Source: Vibrio chagasii (lineage in GTDB: Bacteria > Pseudomonadota > Gammaproteobacteria > Enterobacterales > Vibrionaceae). Taken from it: DNA of 64,000 bases. Numbering within the stretch: the stretch's first letter is position 1; every line of letters begins with the position of its first letter. The notes under the pieces were generated by a model. It had not been told where the DNA came from. It saw nothing but the letters and a program-made list of their open reading frames with translations, and did no database searches. A program made the translations under genes and the position numbers. The stretch is taken from the NCBI RefSeq assembly GCF_024347355.1, contig NZ_AP025465.1:1674001-1738000 (forward strand), given 5' to 3'. This document shows positions 42,019 to 51,356 of the stretch, piece after piece.

Positions 42019-43292
42019 ATGAAACACCAATGGCAACAGTATAAAGAGATTTTGAATACCGTCGTGAAGCCAGCGCTTGGCTGTACAGAACCCATCTCCG
42101 CAGCTTACGCTTGTTCTGTTGCGGCCAAGATGCTTGTGGGTGCACCCGATAAAGTTCGCGTGTATGTATCGGATAATTTATACAAAAACTCTATGGGCGT
42201 GTTTGTTCCGGGGACAGGAAAAATTTGCCTACCCATAGCTGCAGCCGTGGGTGCGATTGGTGGGGACCCACACGCTGGCTTGGAAGTATTGGCGAACATC
42301 AGCGAAAAGATGTCGAAAAAGCACAAGCGTTGATTGACGCAGGCCAAGTCAGCGCACACCGTAAAGATGTAGACGAATTCATCTATTGCTATGCGGAAGT
42401 AGAATCTGAAGGTCAAATAGCGGCCGTAGAAATCAGTGGCGGTCATACTCATATCATCAAAAAAACCTTAAATGGAACCGTTCTATTCAGCCAAGATTGC
42501 GATCAAACAATACCAACAGGTTCTATCTGTGATGGAATCGATATTGATATTGGTAGCATCTACAACTTTGCCACCAGTGCGGACTTCGACGATATTGCTT
42601 TTATACTCGAAGCATCGGCTCTCAACGGCAAGCTGTCAGAAGAAGGGTTAGCTCATGCCTATGGGCTTGAAGTCGGGCGTACTATGGTACAAGGCATTCA
42701 ATTAGGCCTAATGGCAGAAGACTTGATGAATAAGATCGTCATGCAAACGGCTGCCGCGTCTGATGCTCGAATGGGCGGTGCGACGCTACCTGCCATGAGT
42801 AACTTTGGTAGCGGTAACCAAGGGATAGCTGCAACAATCCCTGTCGCGGTTATTGCCGAGCACTTTAAAGCGACTCAAGAGCAATTGGCACGAGCATTAA
42901 TCATGAGTCACTTAGGTGCGATTTACATTAAGTCGCATTATCCACCGTTGTCTGCATTTTGTGGGAACACAGTCACGAGCGCTTCAGCGGCTATGGCGAT
43001 GGTGTATCTTGCAAAAGGATCATTTGAGCAAGGCTGCTACGCGATTCAAAATGTACTGAGTGATTGTTCAGGCATGGTGTGTGATGGCGCTAAGTCTACC
43101 TGCGCAATGAAAGTGAAAACCTCAACCAGTGCTGCAGTTAATGGTTTCTTAATGGCAATGCGTTGTAATGAGGCACACAACCAAGGCATCGTTGCTGATG
43201 ATGTTGAGACCAGTATCCGCAATATTGGAAAATTGGTTACCGCTGGTATGAGTGTTACAGACTCTACGATTATTGATATAATGTCAGCGTAA
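42019..43292 (+). pseudogene. L-cysteine desulfidase / YhaM (CyuA, UPF0597) family gene, single-base frameshift
   Basis: Two frames join into one protein of about 424 residues. The first (42019-42305, GAGG before ATG) gives [20 protein letters not shown], with the Cys and CTEP of the iron-sulfur dehydratase family. It carries on to [11 protein letters not shown]. The second frame resumes [12 protein letters not shown] and runs intact to 43292, including [21 protein letters not shown] and the [17 protein letters not shown] Cys group. One A missing from the run at 42305-42308 accounts for the break. The enzyme would split L-cysteine to sulfide, ammonia and pyruvate through 2-aminoacrylate. It may be a sequence error and not a dead gene. 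Confidence 0.85.
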
Positions 43293-43325
43293 TCAAACGT
43301 TTTTGATTCAAACTATTTTTAAGAC

Positions 43326-43362
43326 GAACCGCTTGGTAATTTTTACTTAGCGGTTTTCTCGC
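43326..43362 (+). terminator. Hairpin between the desulfidase-like gene and the regulator
   Basis: AACCGCT and AGCGGTT arms, with a short T-run in TTTTC. It may be a weak terminator or attenuator that lowers expression of the downstream regulator. Confidence 0.5.
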
Positions 43363-43380
43363 CAAAAGAGGAAGGACTCC

Positions 43381-44028
43381 GTGTTCGAATTATCTCAAAG
43401 TGACTATGACATCTTGCACGCAATCGAGAACATCGTTGATGGCATCGCCGCAATGTATGGCGAGCATACCGAAGTGTTACTACACAGTTTAGATGTTCGT
43501 AATCCTTCGATTATTAAAATTGCGAATAGCCACGTCACCGGGCGAGAAGTAGGGGCTCCAATTACTAATTTAGCATTGATGAAGCTCACTCAAGGTAACG
43601 ATGTTTCGGGCGCTTACATGACAAAATGTCCCGATGGCAAAACCTTACGCTCAATGACGACCATCATTCGAAACCCTCAACAACAAGCCATTGGTTTGTT
43701 GTGTATCAACACCAACCTCGACGCACCATTTCAAGAAGTGATGCATTCACTTGTCCCTTGTTTGCTACCACATGTCGATCGTCCTCAAACGACGCCCGAA
43801 ACCTTTGCGCGTAGTAATGAAGAGATGATGCACGGCTCAATCGAAACGGTAAGAGAACAGGTAAGTAATGACGCAGACATCGCGCCATCGAAGAAGAGCC
43901 GAGAGATTGTCACTCGATTACATGAAATGGGGATTTTCGACTTGAAAGACAGTGCCCAAATTGCGGCAAAAGGACTCGATATCTCTATCCATACCATCTA
44001 CCGCTACCTGCGCGAGCTAAAAGCCTAA
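43381..44028 (+). CDS. YheO/DauR-type transcriptional regulator (PAS plus HTH)
   Basis: A 215-residue protein. The N-terminal YheO-like PAS domain has IVDGIAAMYGEHTEVLLHSL and IGLLCINTNLD. The C-terminal winged helix (HTH_22) holds VTRLHEMGIFDLKDSAQIAAKGLDISIHTIYRYLREL. Relatives DauR and DguR control D-amino acid catabolism in pseudomonads, the latter together with a RidA-like deaminase. GTG at 43381 follows GAAGGACTCC. It probably regulates ridA, the desulfidase-like gene and perhaps the divergent azlCD exporter. Confidence 0.85.
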   Translation: MFELSQSDYDILHAIENIVDGIAAMYGEHTEVLLHSLDVRNPSIIKIANSHVTGREVGAPITNLALMKLTQGNDVSGAYMTKCPDGKTLRSMTTIIRNPQQQAIGLLCINTNLDAPFQEVMHSLVPCLLPHVDRPQTTPETFARSNEEMMHGSIETVREQVSNDADIAPSKKSREIVTRLHEMGIFDLKDSAQIAAKGLDISIHTIYRYLRELKA

Positions 44029-44054
44029 CGTTTGTTGGTTAGCTATCTCTCATT

Positions 44055-44852
44055 CTATTTGTTCTGGTTGTATCTAAATGGCTGGGTAATCAGTTTATCT
44101 AGCCTCTGTTCCTTCCCATCACGTATTTCTGGCACACCAATATTGACCTTGTCGTGCCCAAGCTTGGGTTGAGCGTGATACGTTTTAAACCAGATATCCC
44201 ACACCGATAAGAAGAAGCCAAAATTAGAGTGTGTCTCTTTGACAATCACAGAGTGGTGCACTCGATGCATATCTGGCGTGACAATCACTTTACGAAGCTG
44301 TTTGTCGAACCATAAAGGTAGACGACCGTTACTGTGATTAAACATTGCACTTACATTCAGAACGACCTCGAATATCACAACGGCTAGTACGGGCACACCC
44401 AATACAAAAATTAACGCGACCTTAATCAACATCGACAAAATCATCTCGATGGGGTGGAAGCGGGTACCCGTGGTTACGTCTATATCTAAATCGGCATGAT
44501 GGACGCGATGAAGTTTCCACAGTACAGGGATACGGTGGAAGACTAAATGTTGAGTGTAAATGGCAAGATCTAATAACGCGACACAAAGGAACACGATGAT
44601 TTCAAAGGGTAGGCTGATGTTATTGAACAGACCCAATTGGTTTTGTTCCGCAATCAGTGCCGCTTGAAATGCCGCAACAGGTACTAATGTCGCCAATAAA
44701 ACACTGTTAAGCGCCATTAATGAGAAGTTATTTCCCCAACGAAACCATTTATTTTGAGTCAACGTTTTTCTTGGCGCACGATATTCCCACAACGCACACA
44801 AAACAAAAGCGCTAACAAAGAAAACAAGGCGAAGTAAGGATGGGTCTTGCAT
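44055..44852 (-). CDS. Sterol desaturase / fatty acid hydroxylase superfamily protein
   Basis: About 265 residues, four membrane helices. The eight-His di-iron pattern is present as HLVFHRIPVLWKLHRVHHAD, then TGTRFHPIE, then HRVHHSVIVKETHSNFG. These oxidise lipids, using O2 and an iron pair. ATG at 44852 is chosen as AAGGA is seven bases upstream; the longer frame from 44870 has no such site. The substrate is unknown. Bacterial members act on fatty acids, carotenoids or sterol-like lipids. It lies convergent to the regulator gene. Confidence 0.9.
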   Translation of the reverse strand: MQDPSLLRLVFFVSAFVLCALWEYRAPRKTLTQNKWFRWGNNFSLMALNSVLLATLVPVAAFQAALIAEQNQLGLFNNISLPFEIIVFLCVALLDLAIYTQHLVFHRIPVLWKLHRVHHADLDIDVTTGTRFHPIEMILSMLIKVALIFVLGVPVLAVVIFEVVLNVSAMFNHSNGRLPLWFDKQLRKVIVTPDMHRVHHSVIVKETHSNFGFFLSVWDIWFKTYHAQPKLGHDKVNIGVPEIRDGKEQRLDKLITQPFRYNQNK

Positions 44853-44926
44853 GAGAATTCCTTCTATCATTCTAACGATACTGTAAGTACAATCGGGCCA
44901 CTTTTCTAGATTTACTGTTATTGTCC

Positions 44927-45667
44927 ATGAGAATCCACGCTTTTCACCGTTTATATAAACACCGTTTGTCCCTTTCTACCAAGCCGTTCAATGCGCGCGG
45001 GTGTAAAGTGGTTCGATGTGAGTTCTGTAAAATCAAACAAGACAGCTGTATCTGTGAGCACCAACCGAACATAGATACGAATATTGCCACAATGTTGATT
45101 TTGTCAGATAACGAAATATTGAAACCAAGTAATACCGGTCGTTTGATTGTCGACACAGTAAAAGACAGCCATGTTTACCTTTGGCACCGAACAGAGCCAA
45201 ACACAGAGATGCTGGATGTTCTGAAAGACGAGCAATATCAACCGGTGATTGTGTTCCCAGAAGATTATACCGATGACAAATCGCGAGTGGTTCAAGACCT
45301 GCCACAAATGCGTAATCCAAATAAAAAACTACTACTGATTTTCATCGATGGTAGCTGGCGTGAAGCAAGACGTATCTTTAGACGTTCTGAGTACTTACAA
45401 GATCTACCTGTGTTGTCGATTGAACCTGAATCCGTTTCTCAGTACATGATGCGAAAGTCAGACAATGAGCAACACCTTTCAACTGCAGAAGTCGCGAGCT
45501 TAGTATTAAAACAAGCTGGTGAAGAGCAGGGCGCCAAAACATTACAACTATGGTTTGAAGCATTTCGCGAAAGCTACATGCTAAGTAAGACTCGTTACAA
45601 GTCAGATCCGACCAAACCAAGCCTGAATGCTTTCATAGAGCACAGTAAAAATGAGATGTCACTCTAA
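44927..45667 (+). CDS. tapT: DTW-domain tRNA-uridine aminocarboxypropyltransferase (TapT-like)
   Basis: About 246 residues. The N-terminal Cys cluster CEFCKIKQDSCICEHQPNI is a probable zinc site. The central part has LILSDNEILKPSNTGRLIVD, and the DTW motif appears as LIFIDGSWREARRIFRRSEY, with Asp and Trp kept. E. coli TapT (YfiP) transfers the 3-amino-3-carboxypropyl group of S-adenosylmethionine to U47 of tRNA (acp3U). Length agrees. The ATG at 44927 is preferred to an upstream TTG. No strong ribosome-binding site is visible at either. Confidence 0.88.
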   Translation: MRIHAFHRLYKHRLSLSTKPFNARGCKVVRCEFCKIKQDSCICEHQPNIDTNIATMLILSDNEILKPSNTGRLIVDTVKDSHVYLWHRTEPNTEMLDVLKDEQYQPVIVFPEDYTDDKSRVVQDLPQMRNPNKKLLLIFIDGSWREARRIFRRSEYLQDLPVLSIEPESVSQYMMRKSDNEQHLSTAEVASLVLKQAGEEQGAKTLQLWFEAFRESYMLSKTRYKSDPTKPSLNAFIEHSKNEMSL

Positions 45668-45830
45668 CCTTTAACCGCTTTGTGCTGACTTGTTGTTCAA
45701 ACAGACTCAAACACGAGATAAGTTTGTTATCTATCACGGTTTGTAGGGGGAGTGTTATGGATAATGTTCCCCAGTTGTTTTATTTAAAGAGTTTATTTGC
45801 CCGAATTTAGGGAAAAATTGGAGAGATTTC

Positions 45831-46739
45831 ATGTATTACGGCTTCGATGTTGGCGGCACTAAAATTGAATTTGGTGCATTCAACGAGAAACTTGAGCGAG
45901 TAGCAACAGAGCGCGTTCCAACACCAACAGATGACTATCAATTACTGCTTGATACGATCGCTGGTTTAGTAAAGAAATACGATAGCGAATTCTCTTGCGA
46001 AGGCAAAATCGGCCTTGGCCTTCCTGGTATGGAAAACGCAGACGACGGCACTATGCTGGTTGTTAATGTTCCTGCATCAACAGGTAAGCCACTACGTAAA
46101 GATTTAGAAGCGCTAATCGGTCGTAGCGTAAAAATCGAAAACGATGCGAACTGTTTCGCGCTTTCTGAAGCATGGGATGATGATCTAAAAGACGAGCCAT
46201 CGGTTGCTGGTCTAATTCTAGGTACAGGTTTTGGCGGCGGTTTAGTTTACGAAGGTAAGGTATTCTCTGGTCGGAACCACGTTGCCGGTGAACTAGGCCA
46301 TATGCGTCTACCTTTGGATGCATGGTTCCACCTTGGTGACAACGCACCGCTTTTAGGTTGTGGTTGTGGTAAAAAAGGTTGTCTAGATAGCTATCTGTCG
46401 GGGCGTGGCTTCGAATTGATTTACGAGCACTACTTTGGCGAGAAGAAGAAAGCGATTGATATAATCCAAGCTTACAACGAAGGTGAGGCTAAAGCGGCTG
46501 AACACGTTGACCGCTTCATGGAGCTTTTGGCAATCTGCTTCGCGAACCTGTTTACTGGCCTAGATCCACACGTTGTTGCACTGGGTGGCGGTCTTTCAAA
46601 CTTCGAGCTTATCTACGAAGAAATGCCAAAGCGCGTGCCTAAGTACTTACTGTCTGTTGCTAAGTGTCCGAAGATCATCAAAGCAAAACACGGTGATTCA
46701 GGTGGCGTTCGTGGTGCTGCATTCCTAAACATCAAATAG
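45831..46739 (+). CDS. nagK: N-acetyl-D-glucosamine kinase
   Basis: A 302-residue ROK-family kinase. ATP-phosphate loop [16 protein letters not shown] at the N-terminus. Catalytic Asp in [17 protein letters not shown] second phosphate motif [13 protein letters not shown]. Zn-binding cluster [19 protein letters not shown]. It phosphorylates GlcNAc released from chitin or recycled cell wall to GlcNAc-6-phosphate. GGAG precedes the ATG. It stands alone with a strong terminator after it. Confidence 0.96.
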   Translation: MYYGFDVGGTKIEFGAFNEKLERVATERVPTPTDDYQLLLDTIAGLVKKYDSEFSCEGKIGLGLPGMENADDGTMLVVNVPASTGKPLRKDLEALIGRSVKIENDANCFALSEAWDDDLKDEPSVAGLILGTGFGGGLVYEGKVFSGRNHVAGELGHMRLPLDAWFHLGDNAPLLGCGCGKKGCLDSYLSGRGFELIYEHYFGEKKKAIDIIQAYNEGEAKAAEHVDRFMELLAICFANLFTGLDPHVVALGGGLSNFELIYEEMPKRVPKYLLSVAKCPKIIKAKHGDSGGVRGAAFLNIK

Positions 46740-46776
46740 TGATGGCTTTCAGCTAAACACATTACGCAGAATAAAT

Positions 46777-46816
46777 AAAAATGCCGCAATCTCGAAAGAA
46801 GTTGCGGCATTTTTTA
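46777..46816. terminator. Terminator after nagK
   Basis: AAATGCCGCAA and TTGCGGCATTTTTT arms around a short loop, with A- and T-runs on the outside. Also usable by the convergent DUF2960 gene. Confidence 0.9.
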
Positions 46817-46868
46817 TTGTTTGGTGTTTTTGAGCTATCGACTAACAAGAGCGAAGCTCGCTAAGAAC

Positions 46869-47135
46869 TTACTTATTCTTTTTACCAACACCAAGGTTTT
46901 CTTTTTGCTTCAGCGTAAGATTTGAAAAACCAAGCTTGCGGAAGTAATTGTCTTGGTAGTTGCGAACTGCTTTAGTATCTGAAATCAACTCAAGCTGCTG
47001 CTCTGTTTTTAAATATTCAGTGATGTCGATGCCTTCAGCATCAGCAACCGCTTCTTGGATCGTGCGGTGTTCTTGCTTTGAAAACAGTAACTCTTTGTCT
47101 TCGTCTTTGTACGTGTACAGAATGGTACGAGCCAT
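46869..47135 (-). CDS. DUF2960 family protein
   Basis: An 88-residue cytosolic protein. The conserved blocks RTILYTYKDEDKELLFSKQEHRTI and EGIDITEYLKTEQQLELIS followed by NYQDNYFRKLGFSNL fit DUF2960, a family mostly found in vibrios and shewanellas. No function known. ATG at 47135 follows CGGAG; the longer frame upstream is unsupported. The C-terminus is basic (GVGKKNK). Confidence 0.82.
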   Translation of the reverse strand: MARTILYTYKDEDKELLFSKQEHRTIQEAVADAEGIDITEYLKTEQQLELISDTKAVRNYQDNYFRKLGFSNLTLKQKENLGVGKKNK

Positions 47136-47264
47136 GATGCGCTCCGATAGAATTTTTACTTTGGGCGCACTGTACATAAAAACCGTACGTCGCTCAAGGT
47201 AATGGTAAGAAATCTTAAGATTAACTTAGTTAATGGGTTACTTATTAAGGTTGCTCAGAAATAT

Positions 47265-47303
47265 AAAAGCCCCTTACGACTAAACCATCGCAGAAGGGGC
47301 TTC
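47265..47303 (-). terminator. Terminator of the tungstate/molybdopterin operon
   Basis: AAGCCCCTT and AAGGGGCTT arms, with TTTTATAT after the stem on the minus strand. It lies just downstream of the mobB-moeA stop. Confidence 0.75.
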
Positions 47304-47352
47304 GAGCGTTCGAACTTTAATGCAATCAATACACCTTAGGCCGTTTTATTAA

Positions 47353-49170
47353 TTAAACACGACCTTGCAACGGAATGATCGTCACTGTTTCACCAACTTT
47401 CACGGTATCAACCGATGGTGAAATTTCAATTAAGCAGTTTGCTTCACTCATTGAGCGCAGAATGCCTGAACCTTGTTTACCCGTTGTCTTAACTTCAAGT
47501 ACGCCAGATTCGTTCATAGTGAACACACCACGGCTAAATTCAGTACGGCCTTGGCGAGAACGTAATTGCTCGGTAGCTACCGCATTCGCTTTTACTGGTG
47601 TCCAGTTTGTTTGACCTTGCAGCTTGCGAATCGCTGGCTCAACAAAGTTGATGAACGACACCATTACTGCGACTGGGTTACCTGGTAAACCGAAGAATGG
47701 TTTATCTTCAATTTTACCGTAAGCAAGAGGACGCCCCGGACGCATGTTGATGCGCCAGAAGTTAATCTCACCCAGTTTATCTAGCGCGAGTTTGATGTAG
47801 TCAGCATCACCAACAGATACACCGCCAGACGTTAATACCATGTCAGTCTCTAACGACGCAGCATGAAGGACATCCATCATCTTCTGTTCGTTATCTTCAA
47901 TAATTCCGTAATCAACGATGTCACAGCCCAGTTTTTGAAGCATACCAATAATAGTAAAACGGTTTGAATCGTAGATAGAATTTGGTTTCTGCTCACTACC
48001 TGGTGCTTGAACTTCATCACCTGTCGAGAATACACCAACCTTCACTTTACGTAGAACAGGGCAGGTACCGAAACCCAGTGATGCCATCATGCCCATTTCT
48101 GGCGCTTCGATTCTCGTGCCACGAGTAAAGACAGGTTGGCCGATTTCAAGGTCTTCACCCGCCATACGGACATTTTGTCCTACCGAGATTTTCGCGTCTG
48201 GGAAACTAACTGTGTCACCTTCTTGAACGGCTTGCTCTCGCATCACAACCACATCAACACCTTCCGGCATTGGTGCACCAGTCATGATCTTAACCGCTTC
48301 ACCTTGTTGAACTGTCTTGTCGTAGCTGTGTCCTGCCATAACTTCAGCAACAACGTGGTAGCTATCCAGATCCAAATCTTCACTACGAATGGCGTAACCG
48401 TCCATTGCAGAGTTCGTGTTCTGAGGTACATTGATTGGTGAAATAACATCTTCCGCCAATACGCAACCATACCCTTGTTCTAAGGCAACAGATTCCGTCA
48501 GCTCTAATGCATCAATACTATCAACAATCTTTTGCTGACCTTGAGTCACGGTAAGGCCTGCAGGAGAGAAAGAATCACAACACACAACTGGCGTGTTGTC
48601 TTTTGAAGATGCACACGAAGCGACTTTATTTGTTTTCGAAGCTGGGTCGAACGACTGAGTATAGTCGATGATGAAATCACGAATCGCTTCTAAGTCGCTG
48701 ATCGCCATTTGTGGCAGGTTAGATTCGACTTTGCTGTCGGCTGCGATAGCAATGATGTTGTCATCATTTGGATAAAGCCAAGGTTTACCAACTTCATCAC
48801 GGTGAAGCTCGATTTTAGGAAAAGCGATGTTCTTGCAGCCTTCAACCAAAATCAAATCCAACGTGTTGGTATCAAAACGGGTAAGCAGATAATCAAAGTC
48901 AGCTTCGGCTTCTGGCGTTTCTGTCATCATTACATGACGGTTACGAGAGCTGATCAACATTTGGTTTGCACCAGCTTTACGTAAGCGATAGCTGTCTTTG
49001 CCCGGCTTATCGACATCAAAATCGTGATGAGCATGTTTAAGAACGCCAACTTTCAAACCTGCGTCGGTTAACAAAGGTAACAGGGCTTCAAGTACCGTTG
49101 TTTTACCTGTGCCGCTGTAGGCAGCAAAACCTAATAACGGCAGGTTAGGGCGTTGTTTTGAATCTTTCAT
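47353..49170 (-). CDS. moeA: MobB-MoeA fusion: MGD biosynthesis adaptor / molybdopterin molybdotransferase
   Basis: A 605-residue bifunctional protein. Residues about 9-175 are MobB: P-loop GFAAYSGTGKTTVLEAL, then LKHAHHDFDVDKPGKDSYRLRKAGA. Residues about 200-605 are MoeA: LAEDVISPINVPQNTNSAMDGYA, TSGGVSVGDADYIK and GLPGNPVAVMVSFINFV. MoeA inserts molybdate into adenylated molybdopterin. MobB binds GTP and assists MobA. Such fusions are common in vibrios. Its start shares one base with the mobA stop. Last gene of the tup-mob operon. Confidence 0.95.
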   Translation of the reverse strand: MKDSKQRPNLPLLGFAAYSGTGKTTVLEALLPLLTDAGLKVGVLKHAHHDFDVDKPGKDSYRLRKAGANQMLISSRNRHVMMTETPEAEADFDYLLTRFDTNTLDLILVEGCKNIAFPKIELHRDEVGKPWLYPNDDNIIAIAADSKVESNLPQMAISDLEAIRDFIIDYTQSFDPASKTNKVASCASSKDNTPVVCCDSFSPAGLTVTQGQQKIVDSIDALELTESVALEQGYGCVLAEDVISPINVPQNTNSAMDGYAIRSEDLDLDSYHVVAEVMAGHSYDKTVQQGEAVKIMTGAPMPEGVDVVVMREQAVQEGDTVSFPDAKISVGQNVRMAGEDLEIGQPVFTRGTRIEAPEMGMMASLGFGTCPVLRKVKVGVFSTGDEVQAPGSEQKPNSIYDSNRFTIIGMLQKLGCDIVDYGIIEDNEQKMMDVLHAASLETDMVLTSGGVSVGDADYIKLALDKLGEINFWRINMRPGRPLAYGKIEDKPFFGLPGNPVAVMVSFINFVEPAIRKLQGQTNWTPVKANAVATEQLRSRQGRTEFSRGVFTMNESGVLEVKTTGKQGSGILRSMSEANCLIEISPSVDTVKVGETVTIIPLQGRV

Positions 49171-49754
49171 TATTGAAGCGTTCCGAATTGGGTGAGTTCT
49201 TCTGGCGTATTAAGGTTTACAAAGCAATTTGGTGCATCGCTGAAGTCGACGTACTCAGTGACGCACTCTTTATAGAGCAAGATAATCTTGCGATCGCCAC
49301 GCTCTAAAAAGGCTTCTAGCTTTGGAAGAACACGCTTGTGGAATAGGGTAAACACCGGTTGTTTGAATTCGCCATCGTGAGCCACAAGAATGTCACTGTC
49401 TTCTTTTACCGCCGCACAAAAGCGCTCTACAAGATCATCACTGATTTGTGGACTATCACATGGGACAAAACCGACCCAATCAGTGGTCGCGTTTTTAAGG
49501 CCAGCATGAATACCGCCCAATGGCCCCGGATAATCAGGGAACGAATCGGAAACAACCGGAGCGAATGCTTGGTAACTGTCGAGGTTACGGTTGGCATTGA
49601 TGGTGATGCTGACATCTTGTTGTGACAGCTTGTCTATAACGTATTGAATAAGCGGGGAACCGTTGAGCTCAACGAGTCCTTTATCTTTTCCGCCCATACG
49701 GCTGGCTTGTCCGCCAGCCAAAATAACCCAACTAGTTTGCGTTGGAAGCAGCAT
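49170..49754 (-). CDS. mobA: Molybdenum cofactor guanylyltransferase MobA
   Basis: A 194-residue nucleotidyltransferase. GTP-binding signature [24 protein letters not shown] at the N-terminus. Metal-binding block [12 protein letters not shown]. Later part [18 protein letters not shown]. It adds GMP to molybdopterin to give the bis-MGD cofactor of DMSO, TMAO, nitrate and formate enzymes. It overlaps the transporter ATPase gene by 23 bases, so the two are translationally coupled. Confidence 0.94.
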   Translation of the reverse strand: MLLPTQTSWVILAGGQASRMGGKDKGLVELNGSPLIQYVIDKLSQQDVSITINANRNLDSYQAFAPVVSDSFPDYPGPLGGIHAGLKNATTDWVGFVPCDSPQISDDLVERFCAAVKEDSDILVAHDGEFKQPVFTLFHKRVLPKLEAFLERGDRKIILLYKECVTEYVDFSDAPNCFVNLNTPEELTQFGTLQ

Positions 49755-50451
49755 AAATATTCTCTTGTGCTTTGTTCTTTTTAATTACTTGCAGAAGCGG
49801 TGACTCAGCTAGCGTGTTATCTTTGATCCACCATTGCTTCTTGCACAAATCGGTTAACGCGTTGGTTTGGTGACTGGTAATGACTAAACTCGCGCCTCTC
49901 TGAAGAAGATCTTCGGCCATAATCACCAATCTTTCAATAGATTCTTTGTCTAAAGAAGCACTTGGCTCGTCCATCAGCAAAATTGATGGCTTGAGAATCC
50001 AAGCTCGTGCCATTGCTACGCGTTGACGTTCACCACCAGACAACACAGAAATGTGTTCATCTGCTAGGGTTTCTAAACCTACCATCCTCAACGCATTAAT
50101 TATTTGAGCTCGCTTATCTTTTTGGCTCTCTTTACTAAAGCGAATCCCATAAGCGACATTTTGGTACACAGAACCATCAAATAGGTAAGGTGTTTGATGC
50201 AGATAGATGATGTCTTTAAATTTTAGTCTAGGGAACAGGTTATGTTGCCAACTTTGTGTCGGTGACTGAATACGGCCAGAAGTCGGCTTAATCAATCCAG
50301 ACAGAATTTTTAATAGAGTGGTTTTTCCTACACCGTTATCGCCCTTAAGATAAATCGCATCGTTCGGACCGATCGACAATTCAGGGATGTGGAACAAAAC
50401 ACGCTCTTTGTAGCGCATTGAAATTTGCTGCGTTGTTATTTTTATACTCAT
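49732..50451 (-). CDS. tupC: Tungstate ABC transporter ATP-binding protein
   Basis: A 239-residue ATPase. Walker [12 protein letters not shown] (Asp-Asn-Gly start), signature [15 protein letters not shown], Walker [13 protein letters not shown], and His in ITSHQT. It lacks the TOBE domain of ModC, as TupC does. The preceding genes encode a Tup permease and binding protein, which sets the substrate as tungstate, possibly also molybdate. It overlaps mobA. Confidence 0.88.
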   Translation of the reverse strand: MSIKITTQQISMRYKERVLFHIPELSIGPNDAIYLKGDNGVGKTTLLKILSGLIKPTSGRIQSPTQSWQHNLFPRLKFKDIIYLHQTPYLFDGSVYQNVAYGIRFSKESQKDKRAQIINALRMVGLETLADEHISVLSGGERQRVAMARAWILKPSILLMDEPSASLDKESIERLVIMAEDLLQRGASLVITSHQTNALTDLCKKQWWIKDNTLAESPLLQVIKKNKAQENIYAASNAN

Positions 50452-50461
50452 GACAGCGTTC

Positions 50462-51160
50462 CTAAGTTCTTAAATAGCCTTTTCCTCTCACACTAGAAAG
50501 GAAAAAGTTAAGGGCTAATGCCAATGCCAATAAAACCATGCCTAACGCCACACCTTGAGCGAAAGCACCTTTGTGACTTTCCATTGCAATAGCGGTAGGG
50601 ATGTTTCTTGTCATTCCCATAATGTTTCCGCCAACCATCATTGAACAACCCACTTCAGTGACGATGCGAGAAAACGCAGCAATGACTGCCGCCAGTAGAG
50701 GAAAACGAGTTTCCCAAATCAAGGTGCAGGCAACGCGAGTGGTTGAAACTCCCAGAGTGCGTGCCGTTTCCACTGCTCGGCGATCACTGGCTTGCAGCGC
50801 ACCGTGCATCATGGCAACTAGAATAGGAAAGCAGATCAGCATCTGACCTAGAATCATAGCCTTTTGAGTGAACAGCAATTGCCAGTCCCCCAATGGGCCA
50901 GAACGAGAGAGCATCATGTACATCAATAAGCCAATAACCACGGTTGGTATTGCTTGCAATGTGTTGATTACAGAAAGTAACGCCCATTTCCCAGGGAATT
51001 CCGTGTAGGCCAATAAGAAAGCCATGATGATAGAGGGAACAATTACCAGTGAGATGGCGGACAAAGATACGCTGAAGGACACCGCGACAATTTGCCACAG
51101 GTCGTGGTCAAAATTCACCAGTAAATTCAATGCATCTAGCGTTGTTTGCCATAAGGTCAT
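50462..51160 (-). CDS. tupB: Tungstate ABC transporter permease
   Basis: A 232-residue membrane protein with about five helices. The EAA-type loop ETARTLGVSTTRVACTLIWETRFPLLAAVIAAF is at about residues 136-168. The N-terminal helix region VSLSAISLVIVPSIIMAFLLAYTEFPGK fits TupB. It sits ten bases upstream of tupC. It brings the oxyanion from TupA into the cytoplasm. Confidence 0.9.
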   Translation of the reverse strand: MTLWQTTLDALNLLVNFDHDLWQIVAVSFSVSLSAISLVIVPSIIMAFLLAYTEFPGKWALLSVINTLQAIPTVVIGLLMYMMLSRSGPLGDWQLLFTQKAMILGQMLICFPILVAMMHGALQASDRRAVETARTLGVSTTRVACTLIWETRFPLLAAVIAAFSRIVTEVGCSMMVGGNIMGMTRNIPTAIAMESHKGAFAQGVALGMVLLALALALNFFLSSVRGKGYLRT

Positions 51161-51356
51161 GAAGTATCTCGTGTGAATCGATAATAGGTTTTTATCGGTA
51201 ATGACTGATGTTAATCATAGCTGACACAATATTAATGAGCCTTATTGGCCAGCTATTATTTCTTTACGTGTTTGGTTTGCAGACTCGTTAAGCGTAGTGC
51301 TATTTGGCAAAGAGTGAACCTTTAACCCCATTTAGCACAACGTAGCGAGCGAAAAA

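Noticed and set aside
42300-42312. Programmed frameshift in the desulfidase-like gene
   Set aside because: The A-run is short (four) after the loss, and restoring one A gives the family sequence exactly.
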